64,000 nt of DNA from Flavobacterium sp. WV_118_3 (GTDB taxonomy: Bacteria > Bacteroidota > Bacteroidia > Flavobacteriales > Flavobacteriaceae). The notes beneath the pieces are model-generated. The model was not told where the DNA came from and searched no databases. It saw only the letters and a list, made by a program, of their open reading frames with translations. Location of the stretch: assembly GCF_039778605.1 (NCBI RefSeq), contig NZ_CP156060.1, forward strand, positions 231,501-295,500, in the 5' to 3' direction. Position 1 is the first letter of the stretch. Each line of letters opens with the position of its first letter. A program made the position numbers and the translations under genes. Below are positions 31,290 through 40,541 of this stretch, piece after piece.

Positions 31290-31397
31290 CAGGAAATTAT
31301 TAATAATAAGTCTAAATTAATATAATAAAATGTTGTTTCAAATTCCTATTTGGTTGATCAACAATTATTAAACTCAAAAAAACGTACAAAAAAACGC

Positions 31398-33512
31398 ATG
31401 GGTTTCAAAATAAAAATTTGCAGCGGGTTATTTCTACTGGGAGCTTTTTCCGGTTTTGCACAAGAAAATGACAGCATCGTCCCTAAAGTTAACAAATTGG
31501 ATGAAGTAGTCGTAACCGGACAATACAATCCGCAATCGGTTAAAAAATCGGTTTTCGAAGTAAAAGTAATCACCAGAGCCGATATCGACAGACAAGCCGG
31601 AAATAACCTGGCGGACATCCTAAATCAGACCTTAAATATTAATATTATACCAAATGCTTCTACCGGAAAATCGGGTGTGCAGTTGTTTGGATTGGATGCG
31701 CAGTATTTTAAAATATTAGTCGATAATATTCCGGTTGTAAACGACGAAGGTCTGGGAAATAATACCGACCTGACACAAATTAACCTGGATGATATTCAGC
31801 AAATCGAAATCGTGGAAGGTTCCATGGGAGTAGACTACGGTGCGAATGCCGTTTCCGGAATTATCAATATCATCACCAAAAAATCGTCTCAGTATAAATG
31901 GGAAGTGACACCTTATATTCAGGAAGAGACGGTTGGAAAAGAATATAATTTTGCCGACAAAGGGCGTCATATTCAGTCGATCAAAATCGGACATAATTTC
32001 TCCGATAAGTTCTATGCTAACGCAATGTTTACCCGTAACGACTTTAAAGGATTCTGGAACGATAAAATGGGTGAAAATTATGTAAACAACGACGGACTTA
32101 GAGGTTACGAATGGTTGCCGAAAGTACAGTTAAACGCCAAATCATTATTAGCGTACACTACAAAAAACTACCGTTTGTTCTATAAGTTTGAGTTCTTTCA
32201 AGAAACAACCGATCGTTTTAGTGCCGATGTACAGCAAAATTTTGATCCGGTTACCGCAACAGATAACCCGATAGCAAAAGATGAAATCTACAGTTCTACA
32301 CGTTATTATCATCATTTAAACGCTTCCGGAAAATTTGGAGATAACGGAATGAATTACGATGTGTCGTTTTCCTATCAGGAGCAAACCCGTGATCTTGAGA
32401 AATACAACTACAGAATCCGTCAGCAGGAGCATTTTGGAACCGAAAAATTAGAATACGAATCCCGAAAAGTATATTATTCCAAAGGTTTTTTCTCCAATTT
32501 CCTGAAAAACGAAACCTTTAATCTTCAGGCGGGATACGAAGTAAACAGCGTGAAAGGATATATTACCAGCTTAGCCGGATTGTTTAACGGTGAAAATATC
32601 GAAAGAGAATTAAACTCGTACGATGTATACACCTCTTCTGAAATCAATTTTAATAAACGCTTCTCCATTCGCCCGGGTGTACGTATGTTGTTGTCATCCA
32701 AATTCGATACACAGGCGGCGCTTTCACTTAGTGCGAAATATGCTTTCGACAGCGGATACGAATTGCGTGCGATTATAGGTACGGCACCACGACTACCAAA
32801 CTTCGATGAGTTGTATACCTATATGGTCGATGTAAACCATAACATTCAGGGGAATCCGAATTTGAATCCGGAACAAGGAAAATCAATTTTCCTACACCTG
32901 AAAAAAGATACCAAATTCAACGAGGCTTTTAGCATGCAAAACAAACTTTCGGGTTGGTTTATGGATGTGAAAGACAGAATCGAAATGATCATTATCCAAC
33001 AATCGCCTTTAGTATACCAATATAACAATATTGATGTGTATAAAACATGGGGATTGTCGCTAACCAATACGGCACAATACAAAAACTTTACCGGTAATTT
33101 CGGGGTTACCTTCTCCGGAATATCTAAAGTGTTAGACAGCGGTGTATTGTCAAATGACGATTATCTGTATGCCTTCCAATTAAATGCGAATACGTCGTAT
33201 ACCATACCAAAATGGGGGACTGTTTTCTCGGCCTATGTAAAATATAACGGACCGCAATATCAGTTTGTAGAAAGAAACGGCGCATTGGAAAGAGGAAAAC
33301 AAAATCCATTTACCTGGTTGGATGCGACAATCAAGAAAACATTTCTGGATAAAAAACTGGAAGCAACTATCGGAGCGAGAAACCTTTTGGACATCACGAC
33401 GATTAATACCACGGCTACAGAAGCCGGAGCGCATTCGGCAGCCGGAACAAATATCCTGATGGGTTACGGAAGATCCTACTTCGTAAAATTATTGTATAAG
33501 TTAAATATGTAA
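31398..33512 (+). CDS. TonB-dependent outer-membrane receptor, probably haem (HmuR-like)
   Basis: This 704-residue receptor has a signal peptide (MGFKIKICSGLFLLGAFSGFAQ, residues 1-22), a TonB-box-like 'LDEVVVTGQYNP', a plug domain (about 50-160: 'VILVDNIPV'-type sequence, 'IEIVEGSMGVDYGANAVSG') and a barrel ending FVKLLYKLNM. It lacks the SusC-type N-terminal domain. The following HmuY-like genes suggest haem as substrate. The frame is open from a TTG at 31350, but that would add 16 residues before the signal peptide, so the ATG at 31398 is chosen. The HmuY-like lipoprotein starts 5 nt after the stop. Confidence 0.9.
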   Translation: MGFKIKICSGLFLLGAFSGFAQENDSIVPKVNKLDEVVVTGQYNPQSVKKSVFEVKVITRADIDRQAGNNLADILNQTLNINIIPNASTGKSGVQLFGLDAQYFKILVDNIPVVNDEGLGNNTDLTQINLDDIQQIEIVEGSMGVDYGANAVSGIINIITKKSSQYKWEVTPYIQEETVGKEYNFADKGRHIQSIKIGHNFSDKFYANAMFTRNDFKGFWNDKMGENYVNNDGLRGYEWLPKVQLNAKSLLAYTTKNYRLFYKFEFFQETTDRFSADVQQNFDPVTATDNPIAKDEIYSSTRYYHHLNASGKFGDNGMNYDVSFSYQEQTRDLEKYNYRIRQQEHFGTEKLEYESRKVYYSKGFFSNFLKNETFNLQAGYEVNSVKGYITSLAGLFNGENIERELNSYDVYTSSEINFNKRFSIRPGVRMLLSSKFDTQAALSLSAKYAFDSGYELRAIIGTAPRLPNFDELYTYMVDVNHNIQGNPNLNPEQGKSIFLHLKKDTKFNEAFSMQNKLSGWFMDVKDRIEMIIIQQSPLVYQYNNIDVYKTWGLSLTNTAQYKNFTGNFGVTFSGISKVLDSGVLSNDDYLYAFQLNANTSYTIPKWGTVFSAYVKYNGPQYQFVERNGALERGKQNPFTWLDATIKKTFLDKKLEATIGARNLLDITTINTTATEAGAHSAAGTNILMGYGRSYFVKLLYKLNM

Positions 33513-33517
33513 TCAAC

Positions 33518-34921
33518 ATGAAATCTAAAATACTACAACTAGCATTATTCCTGATCCTGTTCGTAACAGCATCCTGCGAAAAAGATTATACTGTTGAACA
33601 GAATCCTTTTGTGATTGCTTTCGAAAGACAATCGATCGATTTTTCAACGATTCCGGATCAAAGGGAAATGAAGCTTATTTTTTCGGAACCGGCAAAAACC
33701 GATGGAAAAATCAGCATCAAATTATCCGGAACCCATGCCAGCTATGGTGTCGACTTTAGTACGCTTCCGGAAGCACAGGGTGGTGTTTTAGAACTGCCGT
33801 TTGCAAAAGGACAAAGTGAATTGACCTTTACATTTAAAAACCTGATTTATCCATTTGATAACGACGAAAAATCCATTTTGATGGAAGTAGTGGCGATTAA
33901 CTATGCCGGTGAAGCATCCATTCAGGGTTATACCAGTTCATTGGTTTCATTCCAACGATCATTGGGAGCGACCTTATTGCCGGAAATCGGAGGACCAAAC
34001 CAGGGGAATCAGATTTTTGTAGACTTGAGTAAAGAAACCATGACGAGTTCGCGTAGAGATATTTGGGATCTTGGGTTTTATTCCGGAAACCAGTTCCGTG
34101 TAACCATCAATGGTTCGTTATATATGGCAGTTAAAAAATTAGACGCTACGAATATCGATGCGGTAAACGAAGCCAGTGTAAATGCCTTTTTCCCGCAGGT
34201 TGCCGTTGGTACTTTCGATCCTTCGAATACCAATTATATCGATGCACCAAATGGTTTGATCAATCAAACGGCAATCGCTGAAATTTCGGCAAACGACGCC
34301 GAAAACAATGTCTATCTGGTAAATATGGGATATACCATCGGTAATACAACACCTCCGGCGGGAACTGTAGCCATTGCAGGTGATGCCCGTGGATGGAAAA
34401 AAATAAGAATCTTACGCGACGGTGACAACTATATGTTGCAATATGCCGATTTGAACAGTACGACACACCAACAGGTTTCGATCCCTAAAAAACCGGATTA
34501 CAACTTTACGTTCTTTAGTCTGGCGACACAAAATGTGGTGAATGTAGAACCGCAAAAGAATTTATGGGATCTCTGCTTTACGGTATTCACCAACGAAATC
34601 CAGGGTTCTGGCTCTTATGGTTATTCCGATTTCGTATTGAATAACCTGAAAGCAGGTGTAAAAGGATATCGGGTAGCGGTAACTTCGGCTGTGAATTTTG
34701 GCAATTTCGCGATGACAAACGTAGTGGAAAGCAATTTTATAGACGATCAGCGTGTGATTGGTGCCGAATGGCGTGATGTATTTACCGGTAGTGCCTATAC
34801 TGATCGTTTCTATGTGATCAAAGACGCCGATGGGAACTACTATAAAGTGCGAATGCTGGAATTCTTAAATGAAGGTGGCGTACGGGGATATCCAAAATTT
34901 GAATATAAACTGATACAATAA
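33518..34921 (+). CDS. HmuY-like haem-binding lipoprotein
   Basis: The 467-residue protein has a lipoprotein signal with lipobox LFVTASC (cysteine at about 20). An N-terminal beta-rich region (about 25-150, Calx-beta-like) precedes a HmuY-type domain. The HmuY half-motifs are 'RRDIWDLGFYSGNQFRVTI' (about 185) and 'QKNLWDLCFTVFTNEIQ' (about 350). In Porphyromonas, HmuY captures haem and delivers it to the receptor HmuR; here the receptor is directly upstream (5-nt gap). The ligand residues cannot be assigned by eye. Confidence 0.85.
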   Translation: MKSKILQLALFLILFVTASCEKDYTVEQNPFVIAFERQSIDFSTIPDQREMKLIFSEPAKTDGKISIKLSGTHASYGVDFSTLPEAQGGVLELPFAKGQSELTFTFKNLIYPFDNDEKSILMEVVAINYAGEASIQGYTSSLVSFQRSLGATLLPEIGGPNQGNQIFVDLSKETMTSSRRDIWDLGFYSGNQFRVTINGSLYMAVKKLDATNIDAVNEASVNAFFPQVAVGTFDPSNTNYIDAPNGLINQTAIAEISANDAENNVYLVNMGYTIGNTTPPAGTVAIAGDARGWKKIRILRDGDNYMLQYADLNSTTHQQVSIPKKPDYNFTFFSLATQNVVNVEPQKNLWDLCFTVFTNEIQGSGSYGYSDFVLNNLKAGVKGYRVAVTSAVNFGNFAMTNVVESNFIDDQRVIGAEWRDVFTGSAYTDRFYVIKDADGNYYKVRMLEFLNEGGVRGYPKFEYKLIQ

Positions 34922-34946
34922 ATATATAATTAAATCTAGTACTACT

Positions 34947-36206
34947 ATGAAAAAACAAATACTACTTTTAGCAGCAATGCTGGTTGGTTCATTTGCGGGC
35001 GCTCAGACCGTTCAGCAAGGAACGGTAACTATGGGACCAAGTTACGCGAACCAGGTGTATTTTAAATTCGCAACTCCGGGAGTAACCAATGCGTATCCAC
35101 ACAGTTCCTGGGATGTTGCTTTCTACAGAAAAAGTGCGATGGCTTTTGCAACCCGTATTAACGATGCAAAAGGTATCGAAGTATACCAGGCTTCTAATAC
35201 AGTAAGTAACTGGGCTTCTATCGATGTAAGTCAGGTGGCAAACTGGACACGTCTATACAACAGTGATATCGAGTGGACTAAAGGAGCTTTCGATTATGGT
35301 ACGGCTACCTACGGTTGGGGTGAATATAATATGGCAAACCACCACGTAACCGGATCAATCATTTTTGTATTGAAATATCCAAACGGGACCTATAAAAAAT
35401 TCAAAATTGATGACTTCTTCGGAGGATATACCTTTACCTATGCAACCTGGAATGCCGGAACAAGTACTTGGAGCGCCGATCAGACAAAAGTGGTAGCGAA
35501 TTCGACGAACCCGAACAATATCTTTAATTATTTCTCTTTGGAAACGGACGCAGCGGTTACAGCTGAGCCGGCCTCTGCCGATTGGGATTTGATCTTTACT
35601 AAGTTTACAACCGATTACCCAATGGGAGGAACTACAACGAAATATCAGGTAACAGGTGCTTTACACCACCCGGATGTTAAAGTGGCTAAAAATGTAGAGC
35701 CAGGAGGTGTAATGAATACGGCTAACCTTACTTTTGCTTCGGCTATCAATACTATCGGATACGACTGGAAAACGTTTAACGGATCGACTTATACTATCGA
35801 CGGATCGAAAGCATACTATGTAAAACAAGCTAATGGTACTGTTTACCGTGTGGTATTCACATCATTTGTTGGAAGTTCAACCGGAGTGATTACATTCAAC
35901 TACCAGGATGTAACCAATGCTTTGGGTACCGTATCATTTGAAGATAAAATCGCTTTCGGAATTTACCCGAATCCGTCTTTAGATAAAAAAATCAATTTGA
36001 TCTACGATAGTAAAGAAAATATGGATGCCAATAGTAAAGTGAGTATCTATTCGATGACCGGTGCGAAAGTTTTCGAAACCGCTATCGAAACTGCTCAGGG
36101 ATTCTACAACAGAGAATTGGATTTATCTGCTTTAGGAACCGGTATCTATATACTGAATCTTGAGTCGGGAAGTAGTACGATTACTAAAAAAGTAATCCTA
36201 AAGTAA
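34947..36206 (+). CDS. secreted HmuY-like protein with type IX sorting domain (candidate hemophore)
   Basis: The 419-residue protein has a signal peptide (about 1-19, LVGSFAGAQ). Two HmuY-like half-motifs follow: 'HSSWDVAFYRKSAMAFATR' (about 52) and 'SADWDLIFTKFTTDY' (about 210). From about residue 335 it has a type A T9SS C-terminal domain: 'FGIYPNPSLDKKINL', 'VSIYSMTGAKVFE', 'LDLSALGTGIYILNLE' and the terminal basic KKVILK. It should cross the outer membrane by the type IX system and be released or attached. It is the last gene of the receptor-HmuY operon, 25 nt after the lipoprotein gene. Confidence 0.85.
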   Translation: MKKQILLLAAMLVGSFAGAQTVQQGTVTMGPSYANQVYFKFATPGVTNAYPHSSWDVAFYRKSAMAFATRINDAKGIEVYQASNTVSNWASIDVSQVANWTRLYNSDIEWTKGAFDYGTATYGWGEYNMANHHVTGSIIFVLKYPNGTYKKFKIDDFFGGYTFTYATWNAGTSTWSADQTKVVANSTNPNNIFNYFSLETDAAVTAEPASADWDLIFTKFTTDYPMGGTTTKYQVTGALHHPDVKVAKNVEPGGVMNTANLTFASAINTIGYDWKTFNGSTYTIDGSKAYYVKQANGTVYRVVFTSFVGSSTGVITFNYQDVTNALGTVSFEDKIAFGIYPNPSLDKKINLIYDSKENMDANSKVSIYSMTGAKVFETAIETAQGFYNRELDLSALGTGIYILNLESGSSTITKKVILK

Positions 36207-36250
36207 TGCTTTCCAATTGAGTAGTTAGTTTAAATGTTTGTTTTTGTTTT

Positions 36251-36289
36251 AGAAAGAGATTTCAGTATTGGAATCTCTTTCTTCTTTTT
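36251..36289. terminator. terminator between the hemophore gene and marC
   Basis: An 11-bp stem (36251-36261 with 36272-36282) is followed by a T-rich tract. It lies between convergent genes and ends at the marC stop. Confidence 0.7.
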
Positions 36290-36917
36290 AGGGCGATACG
36301 GTTTTTAAGATGTTCACCACCGCACTGCTGATATATTGTATTCCGATGGCGATAACGATAAAACCGATAATTCTCGAAATCGCTACAATTCCCGAAGCAC
36401 CAAGAATACGGGAAAGGTAATGCGCACTTTTTAGAATGATGAAAATAGTAAGCGCTACCGCTAAAATTGCCGAGCAGACAATCGCTTTTTCGGTCACCTC
36501 GGTAAAATCCTGATAAAACGCAATCAATAAGGAAATGGAACCCGGTCCGGCCAACATCGGGATTGCTAGTGGCGTTAACGCAATATCACTTCGTTTCTGA
36601 GCATCGTGCGCCACTTTTTTATTCACACCTCTTGTTTTGTTGAATTTCCCGGATAGTAATGCAAATCCCGAATTTACGATGACTAATCCTCCGGCAATAC
36701 GTAACGCATCGATACTGATACCGAAAAACTTCAATACATATTCGCCGATAAAAAACGAAATAACCAGAATAATAAAAACGTTTACAGCGGTCCATAACGA
36801 GATTCTCGATCGTTCCGCGCTGCTTTCGTGATGTGTCAATCCAACAAAGATCGGGATAACACCCAAAGGGTTTAAAACGGAAAAAAGAGCGGCGAAAATG
36901 TAAATAAATAGTTCCAT
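36288..36917 (-). CDS. MarC family integral membrane protein
   Basis: The 209-residue protein has six hydrophobic segments and the MarC/UPF0056 motifs 'FSVLNPLGVIPIFVGLT' in the first helix and 'TPLAIPMLAGPGSISLLIA' (about 115-133). MarC proteins are inner-membrane proteins of unknown transport function; the historical link to multiple antibiotic resistance has not held up. The gene is divergent from the CoA-binding protein gene and convergent with the haem operon. Confidence 0.93.
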   Translation of the reverse strand: MELFIYIFAALFSVLNPLGVIPIFVGLTHHESSAERSRISLWTAVNVFIILVISFFIGEYVLKFFGISIDALRIAGGLVIVNSGFALLSGKFNKTRGVNKKVAHDAQKRSDIALTPLAIPMLAGPGSISLLIAFYQDFTEVTEKAIVCSAILAVALTIFIILKSAHYLSRILGASGIVAISRIIGFIVIAIGIQYISSAVVNILKTVSP

Positions 36918-37063
36918 AGTTTTTTTTGCAAAATAAAAGGTTAATATTCCTTTCGACTTTAGGGGAGTGTTATTTCAAAGTTATGATAAAACAATGTTAT
37001 AATTGATTTGAAATGTAAGAAAATAAGCGATAAATACGTAATTTTATACGTAAATATACGAAT

Positions 37064-37420
37064 ATGAAGACATTGGTTATCGGAGCTTCGTCAAATCCGG
37101 AGCGTTATGCGAATATGGCATTGAAAAGTCTGTTAAAACACCAACACGAAGTCGTGGCAATTGGACTTAAAAAAGAAGTGGTGGAAGGCGTTACCATCGA
37201 AACGGAAAAAATACCATTTACCGGTGTGCATACGGTTACGTTATACCTGAATCCGGTTCGCCAACAGGAGTATTATGACTATATTATCAATCTGAAACCA
37301 CAACGCGTGATTTTTAATCCCGGAACGGAAAATCCGGGATTCTACCGCCTGTTGCAAGCAAACGGTATCGATTGTGAAATTGCCTGTACGTTGGTATTGT
37401 TAACGACCAACCAGTTTTAA
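37064..37420 (+). CDS. small CoA-binding domain protein (YccU-like)
   Basis: The 118-residue protein is a single Rossmann-like CoA-binding domain: 'KTLVIGASSNPERYANMALK' at the N-terminus, then 'QRVIFNPGTENPGF' and 'GIDCEIACTLVLL' near the end. The last two mark the family. The biochemical role is not established. Its stop codon overlaps that of the convergent symporter gene (positions 37417-37420), so no terminator separates them. TACGTA repeats sit just before its start. Confidence 0.9.
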   Translation: MKTLVIGASSNPERYANMALKSLLKHQHEVVAIGLKKEVVEGVTIETEKIPFTGVHTVTLYLNPVRQQEYYDYIINLKPQRVIFNPGTENPGFYRLLQANGIDCEIACTLVLLTTNQF

Positions 37421-38916
37421 GCCGTTTTTCTTTTTTGACTAATCGCCAGTAAAAGCAAAAATGTGATAAATCCGTTGATAATGATCAACTCGCTATCGAA
37501 CACATAATTGCCAAAAAACACTTTTGAATGCTGACTTAAATAGAAGGTCAGTGCCGGGGCTAATACGCAGATAAAAGGAACTAATTTGTCGCGAACATCG
37601 CGGCTTTTGACAAATAATCCGAATGCGTATAATCCCAATAACGGACCATAGGTATACGAAGCGATTTTAAAGATCATACTAACTACTGAAGCATCGTTGA
37701 TTTCGTTAAAAATGATGATCACCAGAAACATCAATAAGGAAAAGGAAATATGAACCAGGTGGCGGGTTCTTACAATATTCGGTTTGTTGGCATTTTCGGC
37801 TTTGTCCATCCCTAAGAAATCCACACAAAAAGAAGTGGTTAGCGCGGTTAATGCCGAATCGGTTGTCGCAAAAGTAGCGGCCGTTAGTCCTAACAGGAAT
37901 ACAATTGAAGGAATGAGTGTTAAATGGTGAAAGGCAATTTCCGGGAATAATAAATCCGTACGCGGTTTACCGGTTATGGTATCCAAAGGCACTTCGATTC
38001 CGTTTTTGCCGGCATACAAATACAATAAAGCACCTACACTTAGAAAAAATAAATTGATCACCACAAAAATGGCTGTAAATGAAAACATATTCTTTTGGGC
38101 TTCTCCAATATTTTTACAGCTTAGGTTTTTTTGCATCAAATCCTGATCCAGTCCAACCATTGCAATGGTCACAAAAATACCGCCCAATACCTGTTTTACA
38201 AAATGGTAACGGCTTCCGATAAAATCGTCAAAGAAGAATATTTTGGAATAATTACTCTCTTTTATAGCTTCAAAAGCCTGTATGGCGTTATAGTCAAGGC
38301 TGTCGCAGATAAAATAAATCGTAAAAAATACCGACGATACCAGAAATAAGGTTTGTAAGGTATCGGTAATAATAATCGTTTTGAGACCGCCTTTATAGGT
38401 ATAAGCAAAAATCAAACCGAGTGATATCAGTACAGTAAAGGAAAAAGGCACGTTGTAATAATCAAATACATAGCGTTGTAAAACAATCACAACCAGATAC
38501 AAACGAAAGGCCGATCCGATGGTACGGCTCAATAGGAAAATAGATGCGGCGGCTTTATAACTGTAGTGGCCCAGCCGTTTTTCCATATACTCGTAAATCG
38601 ATGTCAGGTTCATTCGGTAATACAACGGTAGCAATACAGTGGCAACAATGATAAAGCCAATTGCGTTTCCGAGTACAAACTGAAAATATTTGAATTGTTC
38701 CCCGTTAGGAGAGCCAACTTCACCCGGAACGGAAATAAACGTAACACCCGAAAGTGCCGTTCCGATCATCCCGAAAGCCACCAGATACCATTTGGAGTTT
38801 TTATTAGCCTTAAAAAAGGCATCATTACTATGGTCTTTTTTACTGATAACATTGGATATCAGGATTAAAAGGCCAAAGTAAATAACAATGATGGTCAATA
38901 TGGTAAAAGGTGTCAT
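37417..38916 (-). CDS. sodium:solute symporter (SSS) family transporter
   Basis: The 499-residue protein has about 13 hydrophobic segments and the SSS features 'GMIGTALSGVTFISVPGEVG' (about 50-70), 'GLIFAYTYKGGLKTIIITDT' and 'LLGLTAATFATTDSALTALT' (about 340-360). It should use the sodium gradient to import a small solute, but the substrate cannot be read. The ATG at 38916 is preferred; an in-frame TTG at 38940 would add eight residues (MAPPKISK) before the first membrane helix. Confidence 0.9.
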   Translation of the reverse strand: MTPFTILTIIVIYFGLLILISNVISKKDHSNDAFFKANKNSKWYLVAFGMIGTALSGVTFISVPGEVGSPNGEQFKYFQFVLGNAIGFIIVATVLLPLYYRMNLTSIYEYMEKRLGHYSYKAAASIFLLSRTIGSAFRLYLVVIVLQRYVFDYYNVPFSFTVLISLGLIFAYTYKGGLKTIIITDTLQTLFLVSSVFFTIYFICDSLDYNAIQAFEAIKESNYSKIFFFDDFIGSRYHFVKQVLGGIFVTIAMVGLDQDLMQKNLSCKNIGEAQKNMFSFTAIFVVINLFFLSVGALLYLYAGKNGIEVPLDTITGKPRTDLLFPEIAFHHLTLIPSIVFLLGLTAATFATTDSALTALTTSFCVDFLGMDKAENANKPNIVRTRHLVHISFSLLMFLVIIIFNEINDASVVSMIFKIASYTYGPLLGLYAFGLFVKSRDVRDKLVPFICVLAPALTFYLSQHSKVFFGNYVFDSELIIINGFITFLLLLAISQKRKTA

Positions 38917-39012
38917 TTTTGATATTTTAGGTGGAGCCAAAATACAAAAAAATGTTAATTTGAGATCACTTTTTCAGCGGATAGAGGTGAGATAAAATTC
39001 AATTAAAAACAG

Positions 39013-39020
39013 TAATTTTG
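39013..39020 (+). promoter_or_regulatory. -7 box directly at the recR start
   Basis: TAATTTTG matches TANNTTTG and ends only 5 nt before the recR ATG (39026). If used, the transcript would be leaderless or nearly so. No TTTG is present at -33. Confidence 0.5.
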
Positions 39021-39025
39021 TCCCT

Positions 39026-39646
39026 ATGGAATTTTCGTCTAAATTATTGGAAAAGGCTGTTAATGAAATGGCGCAGTTACCGGGAATCGGAAAGCGCACG
39101 GCGTTACGACTGGTGCTTCATTTGCTAAAGCAACCGACAGAGCAAACACAGCTATTGGCAAATGCTTTAACCCAACTTCGGGAAGGCATCCGGTTTTGTA
39201 CCCGTTGCCATAATATTTCCGATGAAGAAATCTGCCATATCTGTTCCAATCCTACACGGGAACAATCGGTTGTTTGTGTGGTCGAAGATATCCGTGACGT
39301 GATGGCACTCGAAAATACAGGATTATACAAAGGTTTGTATCATGTATTGGGAGGAAAGATTTCGCCAATCGACGGTGTAGGGCCAAGTCAGTTAAATATT
39401 CCATCGCTGGTGGAAAAAGTAAAATCCGGAGCGATAAAGGAAATTATTTTTGCACTGAGTTCGACCATGGAAGGCGATACGACCAATTTCTATATTTACA
39501 GGCAAATCAAAGACTGTGATGTAATCGTTTCGGCTATTGCGCGCGGTATTGCCATTGGCGACGAGCTCGAATATGCCGATGAGGTAACGCTGGGACGTAG
39601 TATTTTGCATCGAATTCCTTTTGAAAATGCCATTAAAAATTCTTAA
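39026..39646 (+). CDS. recR: recombination protein RecR
   Basis: RecR works with RecO and RecF to load RecA on single-stranded gaps. The 206-residue protein has the helix-hairpin-helix '[20 protein letters not shown]' (about 14-33), the zinc-finger cysteines in '[17 protein letters not shown]' (about 57-73) and a Toprim domain beginning '[19 protein letters not shown]'. Later motifs are '[16 protein letters not shown]' and '[19 protein letters not shown]'. Length is typical. It stands just before the polysaccharide locus. Confidence 0.98.
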   Translation: MEFSSKLLEKAVNEMAQLPGIGKRTALRLVLHLLKQPTEQTQLLANALTQLREGIRFCTRCHNISDEEICHICSNPTREQSVVCVVEDIRDVMALENTGLYKGLYHVLGGKISPIDGVGPSQLNIPSLVEKVKSGAIKEIIFALSSTMEGDTTNFYIYRQIKDCDVIVSAIARGIAIGDELEYADEVTLGRSILHRIPFENAIKNS

Positions 39647-39712
39647 AACTTTAAAAAATTAACGTTTCTTTGTAAAGCTATAGTGCCGTACGGAAAATAG
39701 CCTTTGATAAAC

Positions 39713-39720
39713 TATATTTG
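39713..39720 (+). promoter_or_regulatory. -7 box of the polysaccharide operon (wza-like gene)
   Basis: TATATTTG matches TANNTTTG, 20 nt before the ATG at 39741. This is probably the start of the main export operon. No clear -33 TTTG. Confidence 0.6.
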
Positions 39721-39740
39721 TTGCTCAAAAAGTCATCAGA

Positions 39741-40538
39741 ATGATAAAAACATTTTTAATGTTACTATTGGTCGGAATCTTTTCGGTTTCGTGTGTGTCC
39801 AATAAAGAATTATTGTATTTGCAGAACTATAGTAAAGATACGCTGGCTGTGGCGGTAAATCCCGTACTGTTTAAACCCTACCGTATACAAACCAACGATG
39901 TAGTGAGCATTAAAATAAAAGCACTGGACCAGAAACTGGTTGCTATGTTTAACCCTGCCGCTGCCGCAGGTAGTAGTGCCAATGGTGAAACGGAACAAAG
40001 TCTGTATTTTAACGGATTTTCGGTAAACGATCACGGAAACATCCGTATTCCGGTTCTGGGCGAAATAAATGTACTGGGCTATACGCTTGATGAAGTACGG
40101 GTTCGGATTGAAAAACAATTGTTGGAAGAATACTTTAAAAAAGAAGCCAATATTTTTGTTGATGTCCGTCTGGCTGGTTTCCGTTATACGATTAATGGTG
40201 AAATAACGGTTCCCGGAACAAAAGTACTCTATCAGGATAAGGTTACGATTATGCAGGCGATCGCCAATTCCGGCGATATTACGATGACCGGAAATCGGAA
40301 AGAAGTAATGATCATCAGGCAGTATCCACACGGTACCGAAATGCACACCATCAACCTTACCGATGCCAAAGCAATGCAGTCTCCGTATTATTATATACAA
40401 CCCAACGATTATATTTATGTCAAGCCGCTCAAACAAAAATCGTGGGGAACGGGAACTACCGGAACACAAACGGTGGCGACAATCATAACAGCGATGTCAT
40501 TGGTTACGACAACGTTTTTACTCTTTAAAAACTTATAG
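39741..40538 (+). CDS. polysaccharide export outer-membrane lipoprotein (Wza/OPX family)
   Basis: OPX proteins form the channel through which capsule or exopolysaccharide leaves the cell. The 265-residue protein has a lipobox (LLVGIFSVSC, cysteine about 18), a polysaccharide-export domain ('YRIQTNDVVSIKIKALDQK', about 48-66; 'GNIRIPVLGEINVLGYTLDE') and an SLBB domain ('RYTINGEITVPGTKVLYQ'). A C-terminal hydrophobic helix ('TVATIITAMSLVTTTFLLF') follows. It is shorter than E. coli Wza (about 380), as usual in Bacteroidota. The kinase gene follows after 3 nt. Confidence 0.95.
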   Translation: MIKTFLMLLLVGIFSVSCVSNKELLYLQNYSKDTLAVAVNPVLFKPYRIQTNDVVSIKIKALDQKLVAMFNPAAAAGSSANGETEQSLYFNGFSVNDHGNIRIPVLGEINVLGYTLDEVRVRIEKQLLEEYFKKEANIFVDVRLAGFRYTINGEITVPGTKVLYQDKVTIMQAIANSGDITMTGNRKEVMIIRQYPHGTEMHTINLTDAKAMQSPYYYIQPNDYIYVKPLKQKSWGTGTTGTQTVATIITAMSLVTTTFLLFKNL

Positions 40539-40541
40539 TGT

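Noticed and set aside
39810..40469. 219-residue open frame on the minus strand
   Set aside because: It lies wholly inside the wza-like gene in another frame; the sequence has no domain pattern, while the plus-strand protein is a clear export lipoprotein.
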